From Nostoc sp. S13 (GTDB taxonomy: Bacteria > Cyanobacteriota > Cyanobacteriia > Cyanobacteriales > Nostocaceae), in the NCBI RefSeq assembly GCF_029379315.1, contig NZ_JAQYWQ010000008.1, positions 52,394 to 116,393 on the forward strand: a stretch of 64,000 nt of DNA, read 5' to 3'. The first letter of the stretch is position 1. Each line of letters starts with the position of its first letter. The notes under the pieces were generated by a model that made no database searches, was not told where the DNA came from, and worked only from the letters and a program-made list of their open reading frames with translations. Below, one piece after another: positions 1-7,910 of the stretch. Both the position numbers and the translations under genes were made by a program.

Positions 1-276
1 TTGGTACTTCCTGAGGGAAGATTTTGAAAGTTACTTCCAATACCAGCACGGCTTTTTCGGATGAGCGCTAGTACAGCACGGCGGAAATAAGCCATCCATT
101 TAGAATATATAAAACCCTTACGTAAGACTAATTACCAATTACGTTAGCGAGTCCGTTTCGCGTCATTACGAATTACACAAAGCGGTACTAGTTGCATTTA
201 CCATCTTGGGGAAATTGTCCGTTAATGAATTTGGTGAACATCAGGGAGTATGAAATTAATTTTGTATAGGTATTAA
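1..276. other. Left-edge spacer, no gene seen
   Basis: This is downstream of the phosphoribosyltransferase gene, which reads leftward. It contains a repeat-like stretch around 125-175 (alternating ATTACC/ATTACG words with a GC-rich core) of the kind scattered through the rest of the window. No open frame with coding character was recognised. Confidence 0.5.
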
Positions 277-795
277 TCACCACAGTTGACTTACCTTAGC
301 CGCAAGTTCTGCCGGGTTCATCTGCTCGTAGTGTTCAAAAGGTTGATGAATCCAGGGGTTGTCAGGCAGATAATCAACATAATAATTGGGTGCTATAACT
401 GAACAGGCTTTATACCAAAGAACGGCGGTGCAAATTTCCTCAATGGGAAAATCAGTATTTTGCTTGAGCCAAGGTATACTCTGCTGGAGTGTGATCCCAG
501 AGTCTACCAAATCATCCACTAGGAGAATACGCGAACCTAACTTTTCGGTAGTCATTGTTAAGTGGCGCGAGAAAATTAAATTACCTCTTTCTTGCTTTCC
601 AGTGTCACTGTAAGATGAGGTTGCTAAAATTGCCAGGGGCTGCTGATATATACGGGAGAGAATATCTCCAACTCGCAGTCCTCCTCTAGCAAGACAGATA
701 ATCTGGTTAAATTCCCAACCGGATTCATAAATCTGAATAGCCAGTTGTTCAATTTTTTGGTGATAATCTGACCAAGAAACATAAATATCTGGCAT
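277..795 (-). CDS. Phosphoribosyltransferase family protein
   Basis: This is a 172-residue type I phosphoribosyltransferase that probably transfers phosphoribose from PRPP to a purine-like base (hypoxanthine/xanthine type). Seen: the PRPP-binding loop ILLVDDLVDSGIT at about residues 90-102, with the two acidic residues followed by the DSG turn, and an upstream CLARGGLRVGD segment that fits the pyrophosphate-binding loop. The length is typical for a bacterial xanthine/hypoxanthine PRTase. The base specificity cannot be read from the sequence, because the C-terminal hood that sets it is divergent. It is divergent from the transporter at 1029; the 230-bp spacer between them is largely filled by a dispersed repeat. 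No signal peptide or membrane segment is seen, so it is expected in the cytoplasm. Confidence 0.85.
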   Translation of the reverse strand: MPDIYVSWSDYHQKIEQLAIQIYESGWEFNQIICLARGGLRVGDILSRIYQQPLAILATSSYSDTGKQERGNLIFSRHLTMTTEKLGSRILLVDDLVDSGITLQQSIPWLKQNTDFPIEEICTAVLWYKACSVIAPNYYVDYLPDNPWIHQPFEHYEQMNPAELAAKVSQLW

Positions 796-825
796 AACTC
801 TAACGGGAGTGGTAGATAGCTAGTA

Positions 826-1010
826 TTGAAGGCGATGTCTAGGATGGTGGTCACTGAGCTTGCCGTTGACGCAGCCTCTCGTAGAGAAGTGCGGACTGTG
901 ACGCTCGTTCGCGTAACGTCTCCCCGAATCCCAAAGGGAGAGGAGAGGCTACAGCAAGGGAGAAGATTCGCTCTCCGTGGCGCTATGGGTGACGCAAACT
1001 TTTTATTTGA
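826..1010. repeat. Dispersed GC-rich palindromic repeat, family B
   Basis: This stretch contains words such as CTCTCGTAGAGAAG, CGTTCGCGTAACG and CGCTCTCCGTGGCGCTAT. They recur at 34503-34556, 43820-43935, 51085-51110 and 51200-51265 in this window. The segment is rich in short inverted repeats and fills most of the spacer between divergent genes. Short open frames across it on both strands are treated as non-coding. Confidence 0.7.
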
Positions 1011-1028
1011 GTATGAGTGCAAGTTATT

Positions 1029-2480
1029 ATGAACGATTCTGCTGCTGATGGCGATGCCCAACGAGATATTCTCAGTGAAAAACTCGACTTTAAAACAAAA
1101 CTGGCTTACGGTGCAGGAGATTTAGGCCCAGCAATTACTGCAAATATCTCTGTCTTTTATCTGCTGTTTTTCTTTACCAATATCGCTGGTATTCCTGCGG
1201 GTTTAGCTGGCGCTATTTTGATGATTGGCAAAATCTGGGATGGCATAAATGATCCGGTTATCGGGTTCCTGAGTGATAAAACAAAATCTCTGCGCTGGGG
1301 CCGTCGTCTTCCTTGGATGTTTTATGGAGCAATTCCCTTTGGAATTTTCTTTTTCTTGCAGTGGATTGTACCGCAATTTAGGGCAAATCAGAGTGATAAT
1401 ATTTGGCCGATGTTCTGGTATTACGTAGTGATTGGGGTACTATCTCAGTCCTTTTTCACGGTTGTGAATTTGCCTTATACGGCAATGACTCCAGAACTAA
1501 CTCAAGATTACGACGAACGCACCAGCCTTAACAGCTTTCGATTTACATTTTCCATTGGTGGTAGCATTCTGTCGTTGATTTTAGCGCAAATTGTTTTTTC
1601 CCAAATTGCCGATCGCCAACAACGATATCTCGTTTTAGCAGCAATTTGTACGGTAATTTCGATTTTGGCATTATATTGGTGCGTTTTTGGAGTCCGCGAT
1701 CGCATCCTGGCTTTTGAGACTAAACGCATCCAGTCCGAGGAACCTGCATCTCTCTCCTTCTTGGAACAGCTAAAAATTGTCTTTAGCAACCGACCTTTTT
1801 TATTTGTTATTGGTATATATCTTTTTTCTTGGCTAGGTGTGCAGATTACAGCCAGCATCATTCCCTATTTTGTAGTCTATTGTATGGGTCTTAAAGAATC
1901 AGATGTGCCCACACTGTTGATTGCAGTTCAAGGAACCGCCCTGCTGATGCTATTTGTCTGGGGGGCGCTGAGTAAAAAAATCGGGAAAAAAGTTGTTTAT
2001 TTTCTGGGAATGAGTTTATGGATAATAGCAGCCACCGGACTATTTTTCTTACAACCTGGTCAAATAGTTTTGATGTATTTGATGGCTGTGATGGCAGGTG
2101 TTGGTGTATCTACAGCTTATCTAATTCCCTGGTCGATGATTCCAGATGTGATTGAATTAGATGAACTCCAAACCGGACAACGCAGAGAAGGCATTTTTTA
2201 TGGGTTCATGGTTTTGCTACAAAAATTTGGTTTAGCTTTCGGGCTGTTTTTGGTAGGAAATGCTTTGCAAGTATCGGGTTTCAAAGCATCTGTAGCCGGA
2301 AGTATAATCCCTACCCAACCGGAATCGGCACTGTTTGCGATTCGCGTTGCTGTTGGCCCCATACCTACAGTTTGTGTGATTCTTGGCTTAGTTTTAACGT
2401 ATTTTTACCCGATTACCCGCGAGATGCACGCAGAAATTATGCTGAAACTCAAAGAACGGCAAGAGAAGAAGGGGAGTTAA
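1029..2480 (+). CDS. MFS transporter, GPH (glycoside/pentoside/hexuronide) symporter family
   Basis: This is an inner-membrane cation-coupled sugar symporter candidate of about 483 residues. About 12 hydrophobic segments are visible. The early motif LAYGAGDLGPA matches the hallmark GxGD segment of the GPH family (MelB/YicJ relatives), followed by GKIWDGINDPVIG with the conserved Asp residues used for cation/sugar binding, and the loop RWGRRLPW. The frame is open from a GTG at 1017, but the ATG at 1029 begins the family-like N-terminus and is preferred. The substrate cannot be assigned. Its neighbours (PRTase, peptide ligase) do not point to a sugar pathway. Confidence 0.85.
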   Translation: MNDSAADGDAQRDILSEKLDFKTKLAYGAGDLGPAITANISVFYLLFFFTNIAGIPAGLAGAILMIGKIWDGINDPVIGFLSDKTKSLRWGRRLPWMFYGAIPFGIFFFLQWIVPQFRANQSDNIWPMFWYYVVIGVLSQSFFTVVNLPYTAMTPELTQDYDERTSLNSFRFTFSIGGSILSLILAQIVFSQIADRQQRYLVLAAICTVISILALYWCVFGVRDRILAFETKRIQSEEPASLSFLEQLKIVFSNRPFLFVIGIYLFSWLGVQITASIIPYFVVYCMGLKESDVPTLLIAVQGTALLMLFVWGALSKKIGKKVVYFLGMSLWIIAATGLFFLQPGQIVLMYLMAVMAGVGVSTAYLIPWSMIPDVIELDELQTGQRREGIFYGFMVLLQKFGLAFGLFLVGNALQVSGFKASVAGSIIPTQPESALFAIRVAVGPIPTVCVILGLVLTYFYPITREMHAEIMLKLKERQEKKGS

Positions 2481-2588
2481 AGAAGTTTTTTAACTAATTC
2501 CGTGGGTTTAAGTCCCCCGCTTCTATAACCGGCAAGTTTTCTGTTGACTTAAATCCTATTACAAAACTTTACTTCCGACTTCCGACTT

Positions 2589-4193
2589 CTATGAACTAGA
2601 TTCATCCCAAACCACAGGAAAGGAATAATCTGAAAACGCCGATAAATCTTGATTTTTACTGCGGGTTTCTTCATCCAGAACTTTGACAACTTTGTTATAA
2701 ATATCTTGTGCTTGTTGCGGGGAATCACCGATGCTGGTTAATCCCAACTTGCCAAACTGCGAAAGGCAACCCATAAGATGAAACACTGTGCCCGTTTCAG
2801 TCCCGCTATCGAAGTGTAGTCTCTGGTCAGCGATGATATCCATCAAATCATTCGGCAATAATCCCTGATAGCGCTCTTTTTGAAGATTATCAGTAGCAAT
2901 GTAGTATTTTGGACGACCTTGCTGACTATAAAATAAGCCCGTCGAAAGGTCATAGCGACCGTTTGTTAATAGTTTCAGGGTCATGAATGGATGAGTTGTG
3001 CCGCCTTTACGTAGGTTAATTTCGATCGCCTGAATATCCCACTCTTTATTACCCTTGTCAACGGCGATAAAATCTAATCCAAATCGCTCTAAAGTGCCTT
3101 TTTCTGCTAGCTTTTTGCCAACTTGTAGTCCCAATTGCTGTAATTGCAACCGATAGCTTTCATCAGCCGGAAAGCGACAACCAAGATAAATCTGACCGTC
3201 TGGGCCTCCGAGAATTTGGTCGTGCGTTGAAAGGATTTCGACTTCGCCATTAGGTGTAATCCGTCCTTGGACACTGGGCGAACGCTTAATTTTTCCTTCC
3301 ACAAAAGCTTCGGCGATTCCCCCTAATTCCGGAAGTCTTCCAGAAAAATTGTCCCAAGTCTCTTGTTTTGCTTGAAAGCGCATTATTGAAAAGCGATCGC
3401 TAATTGCTGCTACCCTTTCGGCATGAGTACCTTTACCGGGTGCTAAATTCTCAATCGGTCTCAGATCGAGCAAGGCATTCCCCTCTCCAGAAATACCTTC
3501 GTTGAGTTTTATCACTACCCGTTGTAATGTTGGTTGTCGTTCCCACAAATCACTAGTAGCTTCTGCCAAATCTGTGTGGTTCCAAATTTTTTCGCTGCCA
3601 TCTGGATATGGTACTCCGCTTTCCTTGAAGATTTGCCGACTACCACTTTTTGTTCCCCAAATCTGTAAATCTGGTGCAGCAGCATACAGGGGTACACCTA
3701 ATTTTAAAGACAATTCGCCTTCCCAGTGCGAAGAGTTGTAACAAATCATAAATGATTTGTCTAGCCTCAAAGCTTGATGAATCCGCTCTAGCAGGCGGGG
3801 ACGTTCTAAAATCTTTTGGCTTAGAGGCTTAAGGGAGGAATCGTAAGTAGAAAGTAGCAGCAAGCGATTGCGAGCATGAGAAAAGGGAATTCCTGGCAAT
3901 AGTTGCAGATAATAATCAATGATACTAGGATGCAACGGTACTGATGTTACATAAACCAGCCGAGTCCGGGGATTTTGCAACCGAATTAAGGAAAATAGTA
4001 ATCTTTCTTCATAATGTTCGCAGCCTTCGATCTTTTGGAGTTCGCGCTGGTCGATACTCAGGGAGGGAATAATTAAAATATCCGCTTCACTATTATCAAA
4101 TAGCTCGGTCGTTTTCCAGCGATCGCGCAGGGTTAATTGTAAGTGTCGAAACTTTTCAACCTGCTCTAACTCGGAAATATTTAGTGTTGCCAT
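2589..4193 (-). CDS. ATP-grasp peptide ligase, PGM1-related
   Basis: This 534-residue protein has the layout of ATP-grasp carboxylate-amine ligases. There is an N-terminal pre-ATP-grasp region, a segment KSGSRQIFKESGVPYPDG at about 182-199, the nucleotide-binding strand and glycine loop VIKLNEGISGEGN at about 227-239, and a C-terminal metal/ATP site IEINLRKGGTTHP. This matches proteins annotated as peptide ligase PGM1-related. PGM1 joins a non-ribosomal nonproteinogenic acid to a ribosomal peptide in pheganomycin synthesis. No precursor peptide gene or other natural-product enzyme is visible next to it, so the real substrate is unknown. It is transcribed divergently from the SDR gene at 4825. 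Confidence 0.8.
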   Translation of the reverse strand: MATLNISELEQVEKFRHLQLTLRDRWKTTELFDNSEADILIIPSLSIDQRELQKIEGCEHYEERLLFSLIRLQNPRTRLVYVTSVPLHPSIIDYYLQLLPGIPFSHARNRLLLLSTYDSSLKPLSQKILERPRLLERIHQALRLDKSFMICYNSSHWEGELSLKLGVPLYAAAPDLQIWGTKSGSRQIFKESGVPYPDGSEKIWNHTDLAEATSDLWERQPTLQRVVIKLNEGISGEGNALLDLRPIENLAPGKGTHAERVAAISDRFSIMRFQAKQETWDNFSGRLPELGGIAEAFVEGKIKRSPSVQGRITPNGEVEILSTHDQILGGPDGQIYLGCRFPADESYRLQLQQLGLQVGKKLAEKGTLERFGLDFIAVDKGNKEWDIQAIEINLRKGGTTHPFMTLKLLTNGRYDLSTGLFYSQQGRPKYYIATDNLQKERYQGLLPNDLMDIIADQRLHFDSGTETGTVFHLMGCLSQFGKLGLTSIGDSPQQAQDIYNKVVKVLDEETRSKNQDLSAFSDYSFPVVWDESSS

Positions 4194-4824
4194 AACCCTT
4201 GCTCTCTAATGATCCAAATGTAGCGTACCACGCGGCTTTTAGACAATTAGTGTGGAGGTATAGCCGCAGCGTCAAGATTCAGGATTGCTATATGTGTTTT
4301 GTAATGTTAAATATTGACATTTCCTCCTAGTAAACGGCTTTAACGCTCCAAAGCTAGAGCCGCTTACTACAAACCTTTAATTATTTAAGCAATAACAGAT
4401 GATTATAAACCTAATTTAGTAACTCTTATCTCCTTAATTTATTTTCCCTCTTAAGGGTGAGCAAATTCCAGGTTAGTTTACCTCTAGGGAGCGATAAAGT
4501 ACAACAACATAATAGTTAACTTAAAAGTAGATGAAAAGGAGAAATTTTTGATCACATGAGAGTTGTGCACTTGTTTTTGCTGATCAAATGAATAGCGTGT
4601 GTCAGATGCGAGGAAAAATAATCTAAGTCGCATACAGTTACCCGCAAGAAGTAAGTTTGGCAAGCATCTGGGGTATAAACACCTAAAATTGCAAATGGCG
4701 AGTGAGAGCCAAAGCAAAAAAGAAACCTTGGGTTAAGTTTTCGATCCAAGGTTTGGTTTTGGAACGGGGAGCAAGGCGAAATAACCAATGTCCAATTCAA
4801 TATATAATTACCAAGACAAAACCT
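4194..4824. other. Divergent intergenic region with hairpin
   Basis: This 631-bp AT-rich spacer lies between the divergent peptide-ligase and SDR genes and must hold both promoters. A near-perfect inverted repeat is seen: TAGTAAACGGCT (4328-4339) with AGCCGCTTACTA (4358-4369), 11 of 12 pairing. It could be a transposon-end relic or a structured leader. No gene was recognised. Open frames on both strands here lack coding character. Confidence 0.5.
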
Positions 4825-5697
4825 ATGGCTAAATCAAAAGAGCAGAAAGAAAAAAAATTACAACCGCCACAGCAACAAGAAGCACCAGGTGTTGAATCAG
4901 AAATGACACCAAAACCGAAAGCAGATGATGCCGAGTATCGGGGTAGTGGCAAGTTACAAGATAAAGTAGCATTAATTACGGGTGCCGATAGTGGTATTGG
5001 TCGTGCTGTAGCGATCGCATTTGCTAAAGAAGGTGCAGATGTAGCGATCCTTTACCTCAATGAACACGACGATGCCAAAGAAACAAAACATTTGGTAGAA
5101 AAACAAGGGCGTCGGGCAGTAACCATTGCAGGCGATATTGGCGATGAAACTTTTTGTCAGCAAGCTATACAACAAACAGTTGGTGAGTTTGGCAAACTCG
5201 ATATTCTGATCAATAACGCTGCCGAACAACATCCAAAAGAAAGTATCGAGGAAATCACCAAAGAACAATTAGAGCGCACTTTTCGCACTAATATATTCTC
5301 GATGTTTTTCATGACTAAAGCTGCACTCAAGCATTTACAAGCAGGCAGTTCTATCATCAATACTACATCGGTAACAGCTTATAAAGGCAATCCACAACTA
5401 CTAGATTACTCATCTACAAAAGGTGCGATCGTTGCCTTTACTCGCTCCTTATCACAGAATTTGGTGTCCAAAGGAATTCGCGTTAATGCTGTCGCGCCAG
5501 GGCCAATTTGGACACCTTTAATTCCCTCAACTTTTCCCGAAGATAAGGTTGAAAGTTTTGGCAAACAAGTACCAATGGAACGACCCGGACAACCAGAAGA
5601 AGTTGCTCCTAGTTACGTATTTTTAGCCTCCGATGATGCTTCTTATATGTCTGGACAAGTCTTACATGTCAATGGTGGAGAAGTTATTAACGGGTAA
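4825..5697 (+). CDS. SDR family NAD(P)-dependent oxidoreductase
   Basis: This is a classical short-chain dehydrogenase of about 290 residues, similar to the YhdF/YghA-type general-stress SDRs. The N-terminal 40 residues are charged and Lys/Gln-rich. Then come the nucleotide-binding motif TGADSGIGRA, the NNAA motif, the catalytic Ser in NTTSV and the YSSTK active site, and the C-terminal SGQVLHVNGGE typical of the family. The frame is open from 4702, but ATG 4825 starts the conserved-style MAKSKEQ leader and is preferred. The reaction is NAD(P)-linked alcohol/carbonyl interconversion; the substrate is unknown. It is cytoplasmic. Confidence 0.88.
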   Translation: MAKSKEQKEKKLQPPQQQEAPGVESEMTPKPKADDAEYRGSGKLQDKVALITGADSGIGRAVAIAFAKEGADVAILYLNEHDDAKETKHLVEKQGRRAVTIAGDIGDETFCQQAIQQTVGEFGKLDILINNAAEQHPKESIEEITKEQLERTFRTNIFSMFFMTKAALKHLQAGSSIINTTSVTAYKGNPQLLDYSSTKGAIVAFTRSLSQNLVSKGIRVNAVAPGPIWTPLIPSTFPEDKVESFGKQVPMERPGQPEEVAPSYVFLASDDASYMSGQVLHVNGGEVING

Positions 5698-5756
5698 GTA
5701 AAATAGTTAGGAGTTAGGAATTATAAACGATATGTTAGACATCTCCGAAAAAGAAT

Positions 5757-5784
5757 GTAGAGACGCAAAATTTCGCGTCTCTAC
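5757..5784. terminator. Hairpin downstream of SDR gene
   Basis: GTAGAGACGC (5757-5766) pairs perfectly with GCGTCTCTAC (5775-5784). A very similar hairpin with a 13-bp stem occurs at 32254-32281, so this is a dispersed element that may also act as a terminator. No T-run follows it. Confidence 0.5.
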
Positions 5785-5833
5785 AAGGGTTATAGATAAC
5801 GCATATTTAATTTCACCAGATGTCTATTATGAA

Positions 5834-5880
5834 TTTATAACTCTTAACTTTTAACTCATAACTCTTAACTCATAACTCCA
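5834..5880. repeat. Short heptanucleotide repeat (TAACTC words)
   Basis: Successive 7-base words of the form ATAACTC/TTAACTC/TTAACTT follow each other about six times. This is one of several period-7 tracts in the window and is consistent with cyanobacterial short tandemly repeated repetitive (STRR) sequences. Confidence 0.65.
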
Positions 5881-5971
5881 CCCTAATTGTCTTCCATTGG
5901 AGGGATGAGTGAATATTCAAATATTGATAATCTATCTAGAAGGAAACATTTAAGAAATAATAACTACATCT

Positions 5972-6229
5972 ATGGCATCTCCTACACCACTGCATGGCAC
6001 GGAACTAGTAGATTGTGCTAGAGCAAATGCCAAGGAAGGCATTGAAACTGCTGCGTATCAGTGTGGCTATGGTCAAGACCTCAACAAATTTGCACAAGAA
6101 CTCAGACAAGCTTGTGAAGACATGAATTTGCAAGTGAAGGAACTCAGCGGATTGATTACTGAGCAGGACTTGATACTACAATTGGGTACTGGCGAAATTA
6201 TTGCTCCAGACACGGCATCAGAATTGTAA
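5972..6229 (+). CDS. Small conserved cyanobacterial protein of unknown function
   Basis: This is an 85-residue soluble protein. It has two Cys in the first third (DCARANA, YQCGYG) and one in the middle (QACEDM), a mostly helical predicted character and an acidic C-terminus. It starts with a clean ATG after an AT-rich leader; AGAAGGAAAC lies about 25 bases upstream. Its codon use resembles that of the neighbours, and it is flanked by non-coding sequence, which supports a real gene. I do not recognise the family with certainty and assign no function. Confidence 0.6.
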   Translation: MASPTPLHGTELVDCARANAKEGIETAAYQCGYGQDLNKFAQELRQACEDMNLQVKELSGLITEQDLILQLGTGEIIAPDTASEL

Positions 6230-6649
6230 AAGTTAGTCATTTGTCATAGTAGATTAGTGCCTATAGCGATCGCTACTTCTAATCATCGTTACAGAAAATA
6301 AGCCCAGACAATAGCGATCGCACCTAATATTCCTCCCAATAATGCTCTAGCCTAGACGCTTCTTCGGCTTGTCGTCAGACATCGCCTCGTATCCGATTAC
6401 CTACAACACTCTAGGCTATATTTGATCGAAATATCGCGGACTTCTTGGCTTTGTTTCTCGATTAACCGTTCTTGAACCCTGTAGTCGAGATATTAAACCT
6501 CCATCGCCTCATCCTTAGAAAGCAAACAAAAAGCCAAAGTGTGCATTGTTTCTGGGAAACCCTAGTCTAGGCAAAAGTGGGAATGTGCAACGCCACATTT
6601 GTAATACGCTTGTAATATTTCCTACTTTCAGTAAATTGAAAACTTTCAA

Positions 6650-6737
6650 GACTTACGCAAAAAGGCAGTGAAAGCCATGATTTGCCGTAGGGGCAATTCA
6701 TGAGTTGCTCCTAAATTTTGTACTTGATGCGTAAGTC
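6650..6737. mobile_element. Candidate 88-bp MITE, copy 1
   Basis: GACTTACGCA (6650-6659) and its exact inverse complement TGCGTAAGTC (6728-6737) bound an 88-bp non-coding stretch. A second element with the same ends and the same ACTTACGCAAAAA start lies at 23588-23673. The size, the perfect terminal inverted repeats and the two copies suggest a non-autonomous element. No target duplication was verified. Confidence 0.5.
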
Positions 6738-6783
6738 CTAACTTTGTAAATTAACAAAATAGTAAGGGTTTCGGAGGCTGAGA

Positions 6784-6927
6784 ATTCCTGGTGATTCGCT
6801 GGATAGTCCACCTACAACAGGTTTACTCGAAAAATACAATAATTTATTAATTCCAGCAGATTGTGTTTCCTAGCTTAAAGGCATGACTGGTGAGGCTTTT
6901 GCAAAACTTTTCGCTCCACTGACTTGA
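6784..6927 (+). pseudogene. Possible short gene remnant
   Basis: The frame has coding-like composition (begins IPGDSLDSPPTTGLLEKYNN) and then an in-frame TAG, after which it continues LKGMTGEAFAKLFAPLT before a TGA at 6925. No start codon with context and no recognised family. It could be a decayed gene end or chance. Confidence 0.2.
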
Positions 6928-7910
6928 GGTTAGTACTATATCACTGCTGGCTCTTGTAATAAAGATATGAATTGATAATCAAAATGAAGCATAGATAAAG
7001 AATACTTTTTAAAATCTTTAAATATCACAAGTTTTATTTATACAAATTTTATACAATTAATATCTAGGCAGAGAAAAAGCATGAGATCATTTATAGCCGT
7101 GGACAGATAGTTTAGGACATTTGCAAATCCTAAGAGAGCGGCTGTCACAGCTATCTATAGCAGACTTGTCCTAACCATTATGGCAGCCGCTATATATGTG
7201 AGCAATTTTTATTTAAAGCTCATCAAAACTTTGAGATTTCTTTAAAAAGAATATATCAATGTGAATATTTAAACAAAGTTTCACAAAAAAGATAGACACA
7301 ATACCATGATCTAGTGTCAAATGTGTAGTTGTGTAGTTGATTGATCTCAGCATAATACTTAGGTAAAGTATGTAAAAATTATTACGTTTAGTAGACTTGC
7401 TTGCTTAAGTATGTATCTGCCCCGACTGGGCGTTGGTTGGCATCAACTTCATGCATTTGCACATCAGTGAGATTAAAAGCTCTCAATCAATGGTGATTTA
7501 TAATTTTTTATTAAATTCACCAAACTGAATTTGCATGCATTAAAAATTGAGAAATTTGTAGGAAGAAAACAAAGATTAAGAAGGACTTATACGCCCTTCA
7601 ACTAATCTTCAGTATTTTTTGCCATACATATTTTTCTATATATCCGCTTTCAGAAAAGATATAGGAGGATATATCACGTCATACTCTTTTATTTTAATGT
7701 TGATGCGAATAGGCAGCAGATTAGCAAAAGGGTATACATAAAAAAAAGAATTTGTATCAGCAATTGAGTGAAATAGGATCAGCATTAATAAATATGTTAA
7801 TAGGCAAACAATAATAGCTTATTAATATGTTGAAAATATTCAACATAAAACTAATCCAGAAGCATTGATTATGGTTTTAGTTTTAGCACTATTGCGAGGC
7901 ATATATCTGA

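Larger units (their letters stand above)
6230..7910. other. Long AT-rich intergenic region
   Basis: This is about 1.7 kb without a convincing intact gene. It holds HIP1 octamers (6266-6273, 6314-6321), a candidate MITE (6650-6737) and a short coding-like remnant (6784-6927). The rest, 6930-7910, is strongly AT-rich and probably includes the promoter and long leader of the sugar-dehydrogenase-like gene. Around 7090-7200, GGACAGAT..AGGACATTTGC and GCAGACTTGTCCTAAC suggest another degenerate inverted repeat. Confidence 0.5.

Noticed and set aside
624..1061. 145-codon frame on the - strand overlapping the PRTase and transporter starts
   Set aside because: It crosses a palindromic repeat and overlaps two well-supported genes; it is a shadow.
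4312..4375. IS200/IS605-type transposon end
   Set aside because: The hairpin at 4328-4369 has a suitable shape, but no transposase or second end was found.
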